The notes: generated from the sequence alone by a model not told the origin. Counted from the first letter of the stretch, positions 1 to 12,569 are shown. The stretch is 64,000 nucleotides of DNA from Sebastes aleutianus (GCA_916700875.1 CAKAKS010000067.1:28528933-28592932); one strand, 5' to 3'. Numbers and translations: made by a program.

Positions 1-311
1 ACTTTATCCTGAGGAAGATGAGCTAATAACAAGCTAGATTGTGCTCAATAGACTAGTTCCATTAGTTCCAAAATGGCAAAACCTTTGGCCCTACTTTAGT
101 AGGGGTCAAGCAGTGAGCGGCGGGTATCTGAGCTATGCTCACTTTTGCCTTGTTGTGACAATTCCACACAAATGTCTAACAGAATAAAATGAAGTGATGA
201 CATTTTGGACATCTGTAGATGTGTTCTAAGGAGTGATTCAATAGACAATTTTGACTATCCATCCATCCACGTGTCAGTATATCTAACCTCTACGTTCCCT
301 GTGTTCTCCAG
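1..311 (+). other. end of an upstream ctnnd2 intron
   Basis: This is intron 5' of the first exon in the window and ends in TGTTCTCCAG. Bases ~150-215 resemble 28610-28665 (a TGACAATTYCACA...AATGAAGTGATGACA block), so a fragment of that dispersed repeat lies here. No coding potential is visible. Confidence 0.7.
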
Positions 312-446
312 GCTCCAGAGGTTCCTACAGCAGCCAGCTGTCCAGTCACCTGGGCTCCGAGCTGCGACCTCTGCAGTCTCCTGAACACCACATCGACCCC
401 ATCTACGAAGACAGAGTCTACACCAAGCCCAACCTTAGAGGACAAG
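312..446 (+). CDS. ctnnd2: ctnnd2 exon: N-terminal Ser/Tyr-rich linker
   Basis: The 3' splice site is TTCTCCAG before 312 and the 5' splice site is GACAAG/GTAAGC at 446/447. The exon starts with the last two bases of a Gly codon and ends on the first base of a codon, so its phase is symmetrical (135 nt) and it could be skipped without a frameshift. It encodes SRGSYSSQ, then SELRPLQSPEHHIDPIYED and RVYTKPNLRGQ. This is the CTNND2 N-terminal region just before the PLQRTGSQ block. The tyrosines in DPIYEDRVY sit in an acidic context typical of tyrosine-kinase sites, which p120-family N-termini carry; whether they are used is inference. In mammals, as I recall, about 20 further residues (around SLSQSQGDPL) follow before the next block, and they are absent here. 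Confidence 0.95.
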
Positions 447-675
447 GTAAGCTCAGATGGGGGATGTGGAGGCTGAGGAAAATAAAGACATGGGTTATTT
501 ATTTAAGGTGTTAAGGACTGTCTACAAATACAGAGTCTACATTGCTGTATCCCAGAAGGCAAAGGGGAGCAGAAAGGAGAGAGTCTGAGCAAACATATGT
601 AAGGGGTGCACAAGCTTTTCATAAATGATATAGTGCCATGGTAACAGCTCTCCAACTAAGGTATTTCGGTAAATG

Positions 676-1860
676 TTAAAAGGGACCTATTATGCTAATT
701 TTCAGGTGCATACTTGTATTTTGAGTGTCTACTAGAACATGTTTACATGCTTTAATGCTCAAAACACGCTTTACTTTTCTCATACCGGCTGTGCTGCAGC
801 ACCTCTTTTCACCCTCTGTCTGAAACAGTCTCGGGTTTTGAATATTTCACTCAATGTAATATTGCATAGTATTAATAAAGAGCAGGATCACGCTGATATG
901 GAATATATATGGCACTGTCCGACAGTGTTAAATGAAGTCCATTTTTCCTCTGCCTATGGCCGCAAGGGCCCTCTGGTACAGTTTATGTCCACACAGACTG
1001 TACGTGTGGACACGGCTGTGTATGCAGACGCCCAATGTAGTACAAAGAGAAATTTGTGCACGTCCATGTTTGTTTTTGGACTAAATCCGCTCCTTCAGAT
1101 GATTTGAACAACTTTGAAGCTTCTTAAGGGGAAACAAAGGGGGACAACTGTATGTTAAAGAGTTAAAAAAGCACTTCAGCGAAAGCCTCCCAAAAAGCCT
1201 GTTTGTCTGCTCTGATTGGTCAGCTGGACCACTGTTGTGATTGGTCAACCGAGCCAAACTCTTCGGCCTCCACTCCAGCTCCGCTCTAACTAGCTTTGTT
1301 TGAGGGCGTGCCAAACTAGCCGCTAGGCAGGTATTATGCAACTTTATTACACGGCTTTGTTGAATACTCGATTCTGATTAGTCAATCACAGTGTTCTACG
1401 GTCTTTTATTTCTTTATAACAGACCGCTGCTATGTATAACAGACCGTTGCTATGGACGCAATTCTGATCTCGGACTCTGGCGGACCATTTTTGTGTAAAA
1501 TTATTGATTTCTTAAGTAAGTAGCCGTGTAATAAGCAGGATAATGTACAGCTAGCAGGTCATTATTGTGAAATAAACCCCTTTCAACGCGAACCCCTGTC
1601 GGGGTTTATTTCACAACAATGACCGGGTCGCTGTACATTATCCCTTACTTGTTGCTTGGTGACATCACCACGTTACGGAAGAAAAGGCAGGACTTCAAGA
1701 AAGGCGTTTTAGGCAGTTCAGGAGCAGTGCTTCTGTGGGGGAGAGGAACTCCCTTTGGCGTGGACTTTGTAACTTTGCAGACCTTTTACATGCACAAAAA
1801 AACGATATAACACACTAAAGGAAAGGGAAAAAGCACAAAAGCATAATAGGTCCACTTTAA
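676..1860 (+). mobile_element. family C TTAA-bounded TIR element with nested insertion
   Basis: The ends are TTAAAAGGGACCTATTATGC and the inverted GCATAATAGGTCCACTTTAA. Shorter copies lie at 46579-47121 (opposite strand) and 57371-57763. Compared with the 46579 copy, bases 1344 to about 1648 are extra and form a nested insertion. It has no transposase ORF, so it is non-autonomous. Attribution to a piggyBac-like source is inferred only from the TTAA at both ends. Confidence 0.75.
1344..1648 (+). mobile_element. nested TIR element plus adjoining hairpin
   Basis: Bases 1344-1534 are bounded by TTATTACACGGCT and its inverted partner AGCCGTGTAATAA. They are followed by a large hairpin with arms 1536-1580 and 1601-1646, built around ATAATGTACAG and GTGAAATAAACCCC. 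A fragment of the same hairpin arm recurs at 42430-42487. The whole block interrupts the family C element. Confidence 0.65.
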
Positions 1861-2306
1861 AGACGATATGTAAGGGGGAGATGGAAGAAAATGAGAAAGG
1901 AGGATGGGGAGTGGAAGGAGAGGAATGGGATGTGCTTTCTAGTAAGGCACCCTTTATGGGAAATGTAGGATTCAGCATTTTTGGGAAATTCAATTTTGAC
2001 CTTTTTTTTATGCGTCTCTTGCAAGTCTCCTAACTTTGTGGAATTGCATTCCTAAATCCCCAGAGCACCCGTTTAAGAGCTAGCTATAAAAACAGAGCAA
2101 GTGTAAAGTTGGAGGGAGATAAACACCAGCCAAAAGATTTTTTTTTTTTACCTGGCAACCCAAAAGTTATTCTTCATTGCTTATAACTGATCTATAAAGC
2201 ATTAGTAAATGACTTATTAACCATTAATACAGCCATTAGTTTTAACTTATAAACCCTTTTATAAAGGTACCGTATTAGTAAACGGTACCGAAGAGGTAGA
2301 AGGAAC

Positions 2307-2734
2307 TAGGGCTGTGTATTGGCAAGAATCTGGCGATACGATACGTATCATGATACAAGGGTTACCATTCAATATATTGTGATGTCTTGCGATACTGTAA
2401 GAAAGGCGATATATTGCATTTTTTTTATCTAATTTTACTGTCATAGAATAAAGAACGCACCAACGTATGCATAAAATCTGAATAGAAAAATGTACTTCAA
2501 TCAGAGCACTGGGATCTGCATTTGCATTTATCACAGTCGCTGTAACATCCAACATCATAGCACTACTTTGAGAGGGCACACACACTGAGAGGGAGCATCT
2601 CTTTGTAAATGAAATAAAGTATTGACTGAGTTAACCTTTGCATGTAAACTATTAATTAAAAATAGATACAGAGTCTTTGAGAGTCGATACAGTATCACAA
2701 AACATAATATATTCAATATTTTCTTACACGTCTA
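2307..2734 (+). mobile_element. hAT-like non-autonomous element with exact 8-bp TSD
   Basis: The 428-bp element runs from TAGGGCTGTGTATTGGC to CTTACACGTCTA. It is flanked on both sides by GAAGGAAC (2299-2306 and 2735-2742), an exact 8-bp target-site duplication typical of hAT elements. The interior is rich in GATACGATACGTATC-type palindromic sequence. A fragment of the same family is at 29558-29668. It has no ORF of note. Confidence 0.8.
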
Positions 2735-4368
2735 GAAGGAACCGGAGGGGGGAGGAACCTGTAGTAACACTTGGAGTAGATTAGAGACTGTAAACACAGA
2801 AATGTGCTTCAAATAGTCTCAACATTATAAATAGCTGCAGCGTGCTGTAAATCAACCTCTGAACCTTCTAAATTTAAAAATCAGAGAGTAGAAGAAGACA
2901 TCACATGACACACTGAATAAGTGATAGATCAAAGAAATACTGTACAGCATACTGTGATGTGGTACAACAGTAAAAAACATTCAGTCTGGTCCAGCTTGAA
3001 AGATAGGTGTTTTTTTTTTAACGTTGCTGCTGTACATGAGAGATTTCCTCGTCCCATCTGATCATGTAGCGCTATTTACCAGATCAGGTAGGCAAATCCA
3101 ATTGGGGTCTCAATGGCAATTTGTCTCTCAGTCACAGTCTGTTAACTAATTAGTTTCAAGGCTGGAAATTAATCTCAATTAATCCCATGGGCGTTAGCTC
3201 GGGTGCTTTGAAATCAAAGCAAATCAACCGTGTCCTAAAATGTTGTCAACGCCGCGCTGCCGGTCTGGTCGCCCGAACGATGCATGTTGCTGTAAAGAGA
3301 AATACACAGAGAGAGAGAGAAATATGAAATAAAACATCTCATACTCTGTCCTACAAGGTTTTGTTCTATAAAAAGAGCCTTATTAATTAAAAGATTTGAG
3401 GTCGTGCTGGCTCCCCGCACACACCGAGAGGTCACTTTTATGCGACAAAATAAGTCAAATCATCGTCTCCAGCTTCGTGTCGGTGATTGTAAGTCACGAC
3501 AGCGGCTCTCTGATTGTCAAATCCTTTTTAACATTGATTTAGATCTGCTTTTCTTTTTTTTTACTGTGCAACATAAAGTAGCTGTTTCAAGGTCAATTCA
3601 AACAGTTCCAAGATAATGAACAGTTGGAAAACAACGCTTTACACCCGACTTCACATCACAGGTGAATTTCCTCAGGCCTTGTCAAGAGTCCCTGCAGTTA
3701 TGTTGTTACTGTGGAAGAAACAAAATTCTTTCAGGTCCAATTCTGTTGCTGGTTCAGATGTGTTTTATGAGCCAGAAGATCAAAACAAAGCTGTAGATTT
3801 CTCTTTGACCAGAGTGAGTTTCTGACCAGGATTATATACAGGAAACAACAGGCTAAACAGAAGCTGTGGGCTGGGTAGAGGAAATCCAGCTGTGCTTTAG
3901 AAGAATTTTTTTTTTATCACAAAGACTCTTTACGGGTGCAAATTTTACGTGTGACATATATATGTATTTATTTATTTATTTGTTTATTTATTAATTCATT
4001 TGCATGTCTGTTTGATTTGACTGATTTGGTTTTTTTTATTATATTTTTCTATTGAAAAATAAGATCATTTGGTGAGTTCACCTTTTCACCTGAAGTTCCC
4101 CCACCTGTTGACTTGTAAGTTGTTTTATCATTTATTTATGTATTTTTTGTTTTGCTTCCTTCCTCTCTTCTTTTTTCTTTTGTTCTATTGGTGCTGGTGT
4201 TTTTTTCTCGTTGTGTCCTCGTGTTGGTGTTTTGGTTCCCATCTCCTCCCCCCCCGCCCCATCCCTCCGCCGCCTCCTCCTCGGCTACGTCAAACCCAGT
4301 GGTGAACCAGTTGTACCAAGAGGTCCTCAACTATCTGCTCTGTCCCTACTCTGCTCTTCCTGCTTTAG

Positions 4369-4612
4369 CCCCGCCCTCCCCTGGTGTCGACCCAATCCCC
4401 TTGCAGCGAACAGGAAGCCAGAGCGCCACGGGAACCTTTCAGAGAGGCAGCTTCGCCGCGGGAGGCGGGGTGGCTGACTACGCCAACCCGTACCGCACCC
4501 TGCAGTTCTGCCCTTCCACCGAGTCGCCTTACAGCAAGTCGGGCCCCGCCCTCCCCCCCGAGGCCTCCCTGGGCCGGTCTCCGTCGGTGGACAGTATCCA
4601 GAAGGACCCACG
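4369..4612 (+). CDS. ctnnd2: ctnnd2 exon: PLQRTGSQ / SKSGPALPPE linker before the ARM domain
   Basis: The acceptor is TTCCTGCTTTAG before 4369 and the donor is CCCACG/GTGAGG at 4612/4613. Open frame continues upstream of 4369, but phase and homology set the start: the first base of Ala comes from the previous exon, followed by PPSPGVDPIPLQRTGSQ. The exon goes on through TFQRGSFAAGGG, ADYANPYRTLQFCPS, ESPYSKSGPALPPE and RSPSVDSIQKDP. It is a low-complexity, Ser/Pro/Tyr-rich segment with no folded domain and several basophilic or proline-directed phosphorylation contexts (QRTGS, RSPS). Human CTNND2 has the same blocks in the same order. The exon is GC-rich compared with its AT-rich introns. Confidence 0.95.
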
Positions 4613-6140
4613 GTGAGGAAAAAAAACAAGACCCTATTTATGTCCAATCAGCTCTGGCTTGTTGATGAAGCCCTTTGTTCCGCTCCCTTTCCCCTTTCAC
4701 TGAACTTACTGAGGGCCAGATTCACCAAATTAAACACAATTATGCAAGAAAGTATAAATAAGTGTTTAATTGCAATCCTCAAAAGAGTGTTTAAGCTTCA
4801 AAGTGTAACACGGTGACACCAAACAGTGACTGTTGTAGCACCTCAACAGGTAATTGGCCGTCAGGATTTGACGGTCCGGTGCAGTTAAAAAAGGCTGGTT
4901 GAATCTGGGCTTTAGTATGAGGCACACATCACGCCACATCTTCCACTGTCCTCTCTAGTTTGCCTGGTGTCGAGGGCTTGTTCACGCTGCCGTACGAATG
5001 CCTGCGCAGCGCACCTCTTGGTCCAATTTAAAAGTTTGCTCTCGCTGTTAGGAGTGGAGTGCCTCTCTGTCAGTGACAATCAGTCACATTCTGTGCAGTA
5101 GGTAGACACAGTTAATGTGGAAAGTGCATGAAGTCTGCTTTTTAGACCAAGAGAGCTCTGTGTGCGAGTGGATGTGTGAGAATGAGGGAGAGACAGACAA
5201 GACAAGAGTAAGAGAGAGACCCATACAGAGCCAGCGTAATAGCTGCTTTTATCATTCTTTAGTCCTATTACAATCAAGTTTGAAATACTATTCCAATTGT
5301 GTCTTGGATTTTTTCCTTCTTAGCGTCTTCTTTTCTCACTAATGACTGCACAGACATACTGTCACAGATAGAAGCAGCCTAATTAAAGTTGAAGTGTCTC
5401 TCTTTGTGGCATTTCCGCTCAGGTGTAAGCAGGAGACATTTTATTTTTTGCTTAAATGTAATATTTCTAATGAGGAAGTGACTTTGTGCTGAGCTGCTTG
5501 TTATATGGTAACATTTGGAAGCACAAGAACATCTCTCTCTGTGTGTCGTTAAGGAGAGGTGACTTTTGTTGCCATTTGCTCTTTTCCTTCACCCATTGTC
5601 CAAGTGTTTATTTCTCCGTGCACATCGCACTCGCATTGTCTGTTTTGTTCAATCTTGAGCTGCGGCATCATTTGTTGTTGTAGCTTCCTTCCAGCATCCG
5701 CACATCTGCACTGCTACATGCAAAGGACTGACTCGTGATGCATGGCATTTTGCTTTACCTTCACAACATGCAGTCAGTGCTCGCGCTGTATGAATGAGAC
5801 GGTGCTATTTGAGTTGGCTTGTTGTCCACATTGCGTTAAAGGGAGGGTCCCCAAAGATTGTAATTATACAGGAACATTTTGATCCTGCAGTTGTCACGTT
5901 TTACTGTTTGCAAGCTCGCTGTATAGTGCTGCTGTCCATGCAGCTCAAAGAGGAATTGTTTGAAAAAGCGTGTTATTATATATTATCTCATATTTGGGTA
6001 AGCAAATCCTGTAAAGAGACCAAAACCAACAATGTGTTAGTCCATCTGTCAATACTTTCCGGCTTCCCTACCGTGTCTGTGGCCCTCAGCCCCAAGCCTA
6101 TTTGTTCCTACTGAAGACAAATTTCAAAATTGGTCCGGTT

Positions 6141-6850
6141 TAGGGCTGTCAAAGTTAACGCGATAATAACGCATTAATGCAAACTTGTTATAACGCCACT
6201 AATTTCTTTAACACATTAACACAACTTGGGATTTTTAGGGTGTAGCAGGCTCAGTATTAAAGCTAGAGTGAAGATACTGGCATCATATGAAACTAGAAAA
6301 CATAAGGAATCCATTGGTACCAACCATGTCATAGCTTGTCGTGAAGGAGGCTAAATAACGCTCCAAATTTACGCTACATTTTGGCGAGGAAAAACGGTTA
6401 TAGCCATTTTCAAAGGGGTTCCTCTGACCTCTGACGAGTCTCCCCTTTATAGACATGCCCACTTTATGATAATCACATGCAGTTTGGGACAAGTCATAGT
6501 CAAGTCAGCACACTGACACACTGACAGCTGCTGTTGTCTGTTGGGCTGCAGTTTGACATGTTATGATTTGAGCATATTTTTTATGCTAAATGCAGTACCT
6601 GTGAGGGTTTCTGGACAATATTTGTAATTTTTTTGTGTTTTTAATTGATTTTCAATAATAAATATATACATACATTTGCATAAAGCAAGCATATTAGTCC
6701 ACTCCCATGTTGATAAGATTATTAAATACTTGACAAATCTCCCTTTAAGGTACATTTTGAACAGATAAAAAATTAGCAATTTGCAATTAATCGCGACTAA
6801 GTATGGACAATCATGCGATTAAATATTTTATTCGATTGCCAGCTTTGACA
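6141..6850 (+). mobile_element. family A MITE-like element, near full length
   Basis: It begins TAGGGCTGTCAAAGTTAACG and ends in a degenerate ATTCGATTGCCAGC...TTTGACAG. It is homologous over most of its length to the inverted copy at 19599-20326 and to fragments at 21216, 29301, 31646, 33900, 34731 and 50609. Landmarks are a TTTAAAGCTAGAGTGAAGAT-like block, the GGGTACCCATAGAACCC region seen in other copies, and CAGTACCTGTGAGGGTTTC. It has no transposase ORF. Confidence 0.75.
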
Positions 6851-8957
6851 GATTGATAGTTTGGATATGTAGTTAGATTTCTTTTTTTAAAGGCTCAGAA
6901 ATTTTGAGAAACAGCTGGTCACTGATGGGGACTATTTTCAGCTGCATATCAATCTATATTTGGTGCTCTAGTTGGTATTTACAGCAGCAGGACAGTGTAT
7001 GTGGGATTGAGATAAACTACAGAGCCAATAGAGGTCTGTGGCACAGAGGAATACAATATAGACCTATAGATTAGGCTTCGATTACAGAGGAAACCTACAG
7101 GAAATGCTTGTTATTAAGAACAACTCATTGTTGGTTTTGGTCTTTTCTTGGGATTTGCTGTCAACAAGAAAAATACAGACTATCACCTGCTTTATACTTT
7201 AAACAAACACAGCCAGTTTTTTGTATATTGGCCAATTGGTCAACGTAGCTCTTAAATGCTAACACCACAATCATTCACATTAGATTATACCTACATGCCT
7301 CAGAAAACCGATTTACTGAGTATGAAAGATGAACTTCAGTTTTTCATTAAAACAATTTCAGGTGAGCAACCATTTATTCATCATCTGCCACCACCTCAGT
7401 TAATGCGAGAAAAACTAGTCACTAAAAATATATATATTTAGATAGTTTGTATGTTGTTTAAATTTAACCTACATGTAACAGGCTTAGCGGCTTAGCTTGT
7501 CATTTACTCACCATTTAGCTTCACTGGTACAACTCCTGCTTTTCTGAGATAAAGCTAGTCATTTTCAATCACACAAAGAATTTAAAATAAATTACACAAG
7601 AAGGATTTGTCATCTATATTCTACAGCTAGGTTGACTAACAGGCCAATGACTCGGTGTATTAGTAAAAGTTGAAATGACCTAAACTCAAATCAGATTTTT
7701 CTTCTCGCTGCCTGAATGTACTCTGATAATTGGCTCTGCAATTTAGATCTGAATGCAGCACCAGCCATGACCAAAACATCCAGTTTGGTGTATGAATATG
7801 CACAGAACAATTGGCGGTACCCGGTTTGTTTCATCCTAAGACCCTCTCTTTACCCGACATATCCACCATCTCCCCACCACCCGCTCTCTGTGCATGTCCT
7901 TCACCCTGCTCACCTTCTCCACCATTGCCTGATAACCAAATGTTGAGAGAGAAAGACGAGTCTTAGCGGCTACGTATTGATTTTCTATTTACTAATCAGC
8001 ACTATTATGACGGTTATTGAATAATTTGTTGCCAGACAGCCAACAAATACCTCTTTCTTGTTTCTCTCTGCCTGTCCCCCCTCGATAGGTACGACCCCGA
8101 ATTCCTTGTGTGGAATCAAAATCAAGCCGAGCAAAGAATGACAAAGTAATCCAACTATTTATTTATACACCTACATTCTGTCTATCTATCTTACCTTTGT
8201 CTCATTCACTGAATCTTTCCATCTTCTCTATATATATACACACCAATATCAGATGTTAATGTTAATGGCCACATGACATTTCCCATTTGTATTGTCACCC
8301 ATTTAGTGGTTTATTAAACAGGGGTCACTCTTATTTTAGCATTATATGGATTCTAAATTGGAGACTAGAGCAGAGAGCTGGCTTTCAAAAGCACTTTGCA
8401 TTTAATTAACATCCTCTGTGACCTGAAAACACTAAGAAAGGAGTTGCAATCTTAAAAAAAAAAAAAAAATCAGATCAGTTTTAAATTAAACGACAAAGTA
8501 AAGTAACTAATTACCCATTACTGATTGCTTATTTGCAATTTGTAGCAATATGGCTTATCAGAGCCTCTGTTTTTTTGTTTTTTGAGTGTAAATATTCCTC
8601 ATTCTCTCCTTTGGCTATCCTCCCATCTCTCCATCCATTTATCTATCTGTTGATTTATTCAAACATTCATTTGTCTCCATTGTCTGTCTGTCTTGGTGGT
8701 TTTTGAACGTGCTTTGTGGCGGTTGTATTCATACACCTTGCCAAGTGTTAATTTTGGCACCGGATTTTGATTTTTGAGTTAATGGTATTGATATTCTCAT
8801 CTCCACCAAAAGAGAATATTTATATTTTTGTAGTTTGTCACAGTTGTTTTGTTGCTGTGTCTTGTCTAATTTTAGCGGAAGTGTGGTTGCATTTAGTCCA
8901 TAAAGCGTTAATCGATATTTTCTATCCAAGAACCCATTACATCATCTAAGAACAGGA

Positions 8958-9136
8958 CACATAATATTAACTAACAGTACTGCCAGAAACACAACATTAG
9001 CTAACAATACTGGCAAAAACATAACGTTAGTTAATACTGGCACAACGTTCACAAAAGCTAACAATACTGGGAGAAACACATTAGATAACACTACTAGCAG
9101 AGACATAACATCAGCTTAAAATGCTGGCAGAGACAT
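8958..9136. repeat. degenerate ~30-bp minisatellite
   Basis: About six imperfect units of the type ACATAACATTAGCTAACAAT followed by ACTGGCAGAA are arrayed head to tail. ACTGGCAGA recurs at roughly 30-base steps with substitutions and a small insertion near 9050. Confidence 0.7.
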
Positions 9137-9914
9137 AGGTGTGGTAACGTTCCTGAAATATATGCTGCTTTGTGGTGCAACAGTACAAGCCGCAAAATAA
9201 TTTTTTTGACCAAGAGATTTAGGCAGCGATTTTACTAATAAGGAACTACAATGTGTGAATTTCTGGGGTGCGTGCAAGTCTTTGAATAATTAAGCTGCAT
9301 TATACTGTAGTTCTTTCCTCCGTTCATTTTTGACATGAATGTTTTGTTGTCCTTCATTTACGAGAAATGTTTCGTCATAGATTTTATTATCAAAGGTTGC
9401 TTTTTACTTCGTTTTAATTGTTTTCGTCTTGAAAACAGGTCATCGATGAATGTTTTTAAAGTGTACACAGGGCTTGAAGTGTGGTCATTTCCACCGTCTG
9501 CAGCTGGCTCTTTAATGATAGACCTACCTTTATCCTGTAAAAGCCTCAAACTGACATCATTTAGCTGATTTGTCAAGCCACACACACACCGGCACAATCT
9601 GGTAAATCAAGGCACGTTACTGTGGAGACGGCCTCTTATGTACTCCGCATTTCCTCCTTCAGGCTGCCAATGATTTATGGAAACGTTCCCGCTAACGCGA
9701 CAAAACATTTGTGCTAGACAGGATCCGACCCGATCATAAAAGTGCCTCATTTTATTTCATGCTCATAAGCACAGTGAGAATCTCTGATCCATATTCAGTC
9801 ACGGGGTTTGAGATGGACTCCGTGTGGTGTGTGTGTTTCTCAGCTCTGCCTGACATCTCCTGACCTTTCGTTCATCTCTACCAGCCTCAGTGGGCCAGTC
9901 AGTCAGCCATGCCA

Positions 9915-9915
<1 letters not shown>

Positions 9916-9967
<52 letters not shown>

Positions 9968-9978
9968 CACGCACACAC

Positions 9979-10011
<33 letters not shown>
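9916..10011. repeat. (CA)n microsatellite
   Basis: About 96 bp of CA dinucleotides with a few G interruptions (CGCACACAC). Confidence 0.95.
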
Positions 10012-10012
<1 letters not shown>

Positions 10013-10349
10013 GAACAGACTTTTCATTTTTCTTTCTCTAATTTTCTCTTTGCCTCAGTCTTTCTTTCTCATTCTATTCATTCCTTTTCTCACTCTAACC
10101 TCGTTCCCACATCGAGTACCAAGGTGGGCTCAAAAGTAGTTTAGTTTTATACGTATTTATGTGAAGTGCTTGTTCATCTAATAGAGTAAAACATTTCTCT
10201 AACATTTCCATTTGACAACATATGGCAGCGGTGACCTATCTGACCCTCGCTGCCAATCTATGAATGCAAAGCAGTATTTCACTGGTGCTTGTACAGTGCA
10301 ATCAAGGTTCCTGTGAAAGAGAGAGAATTAACTATTTACAGGGTAGAAG

Positions 10350-10747
10350 TTAAAGCAGCAGTGGGTAGAAATGGAGCAAATGTGATTAAAAAAAGTTATT
10401 TTTATAAAACGTTCAATATATCCTGGCAGTATTGCATCAGACATGTAATCTGAAAAATATCATGTTCCTCTGTGTCCCCCTGTGCTCCTAATGGCATCTG
10501 CAAGATTTCACAGACCGGAGGAAAACAACCAATTAGAGCCGAACAGCCAATAGGAACGCTCTCTCTCTCTGACATGACCTGTGATTGGCCAAAGTCTCCC
10601 GTCACGGGCTAGATTTTTTAAAGCCTGAAAACAGAGCCGTGAGGAGGAGCAGAAGTCTAGTTTTCTCTCAGAACACTTGAATTACAATATGCTGAAAGGA
10701 TTTTTTGCTTAATGATGCCAAAAATATTCCGCCCACTGACGCTTTAA
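10350..10747. mobile_element. family B TTAA-bounded TIR element (internally deleted)
   Basis: The ends are TTAAAGCAGCAGTGGGTAGA and the inverse of TTAAAGCGTCAGTGGGCGGA. It is 398 bp and shares most of its length with the longer copies at 37980-38604 and 52197-52949 (CTCCTAATGGCATCTGCA; GTCTAGTTTTCTCTCAGAAC). It has no ORF of note. Confidence 0.75.
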
Positions 10748-12066
10748 TCAAGAAAATAATCAGCAGATTAATCGACAGTGAAAATAATAGTTAGTTGCAG
10801 CTCCAGTCATCTGTTCTTTACTGAACAGCATGTAATCATGATGGCATCACTTTCTTCCCAAGGTAGGCTACAGTATTCTCTGTATTAGTTCTGTATGCTC
10901 TGCTGTGATATAGTGATAGTATATAGCCTAATTAAACCGTTCTGTATACAACTATAAGCCAGCACTGTATAAAGCAGAAGCCTCATATAAAAAGGAGCAA
11001 GTAGGAGCAAAGACAAAACAAAAAAACAAACCAAAATGTGAGGATAAAGTCATAATTTTTACCAAGAAGTTATCATATTATGGAAAAAAACACATTATTT
11101 TGGGGAAAAAAAACTCTTGCGTTTGTATCTATATTCGACAAAGTAAATACCTATTCTGATCATTTATTTATAAATGATTATATATATATAAATTTATAAA
11201 AACAATGTTTTTTAATCACATTTGCTTCAATCTGTCTACTCCAGCTTTAATCGATTAGTTGTTTGGTCCAGAAAATCTCAGAAAATATTGAAAAATGTTG
11301 ATCATTGTTTCCTAACGCCCAAGATGACGTCCTCAAATCCTCAAACTCAAAGATATTCAGTCATAGAGGAGTAAAGAAATCAGAAAATATTCACATTTAA
11401 GAAACTGGAATCAAAAGATTTGGACTTAAAGAAATACTCAAACCAATAAATTCATTATCAAAATAGTTGGCGATTAATTTAATAGTTGACAACTAATCAC
11501 TTAACCGTTGCAGCTCTACAGATGACACTTGTGGGTCTGGAGAGACAGACAGGAGAGCTGATAAAGAAAACCAGAGAGAGCTCATGCTACGACATCATTG
11601 CAAGATCAATTACATGGACTGATGAGTTTAACCAGCGTTGTCCATCATTAATCAGTTACTGTGCTAATTACTGTGTCCATCAGCTGAAGGTGTTGTAGAC
11701 AGATCCCCGGTGGTCTGTTGCTGCTGGTCTCAGAACAGTTTGTTGTTTTGACACTAACCAATACAACACTAGGTGTCTCTTCTTTTCTATTGTATTCCAG
11801 TTTTCTATAAATACACTGTAATGCTTTGCTGTTAATCAGCCACCTGCAGTTGTTAGATGTCCCGCTGAAAAGTGAACGCAGTGAGTCAGCACCCTTGTCA
11901 ATTTATTTTTGACTTCCTTTATTCCTGCCTCCCTTTCTTCTTTCTCCTGTCAGTTTACTCTGCAGGCTTACCCTACCTGTGTCTGTCTGTATTTCCGTCT
12001 GTCTATCGGGGAATGAGTCATCAGACGCATCTCCATTTCCCCCCACTGACAGTCCTCAGTGGTGGC

Positions 12067-12067
<1 letters not shown>

Positions 12068-12098
<31 letters not shown>
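12068..12098. repeat. (CA)n microsatellite
   Basis: Pure CA run of about 31 bp. Confidence 0.9.
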
Positions 12099-12100
<2 letters not shown>

Positions 12101-12512
12101 TATACCCGACACAAATCGCATAGTTCGCTCTCTGGTTTCAAATCGCTCTATTCCCCAAAAACCCCTGACTCACAGGAAATCCTTTCAGCCCGATATAGCA
12201 GTGATCATCATCTGCCTGCAGCTTCGCCCCGCTTTCTGAATACATAATTCATAGATAGTTTATTTACCGGGTTTAATTGTTGGTTTGCCTGCATCTCGTA
12301 TTGTGGTGTAAATGTTTTGGCTGTGGGTGACAGGATGGCACTCAGAAACACACACACACACACTTGCACACCTAGACAAGTGGTGATGCGAGATAGCCCA
12401 CCTGGCTGGTTGGGAACAAAGAGTAGAGTGACAGTTTGTCAGTACTTTGTCCCAGTCTACTGAGTCGCCAAATGAAAACATTAGACTCTCTTGGGGGATT
12501 TCAGAGACACAT

Positions 12513-12569
<57 letters not shown>
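12513..12569. repeat. (CA)n microsatellite
   Basis: Pure CA run of about 57 bp. Confidence 0.95.

Larger units (their letters stand above)
447..4368 (+). other. intron (3.9 kb)
   Basis: The intron holds the TTAA-bounded element at 676-1860, a dispersed-repeat fragment (~2160-2290) and the hAT-like element at 2307-2734. The rest (about 2740-4200) is AT-rich with no recognisable gene. The ORFs around 3404-3825 and 4069-4330 have no family signature. Confidence 0.8.

Noticed and set aside
4152..4368. In-frame open sequence upstream of the exon at 4369 (NPVVNQLYQEVLNYLLC)
   Set aside because: It contains the pyrimidine tract and TTTAG acceptor, and it does not match any CTNND2 sequence. Phase with the preceding exon is satisfied only at 4369.
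9799..10144. ORFs in all frames over 9799-10144 and similar ones at 12260-12678 and 26701-27186
   Set aside because: They are translations of CA/TG microsatellites (His-Thr or Cys-Val runs) and not genes.
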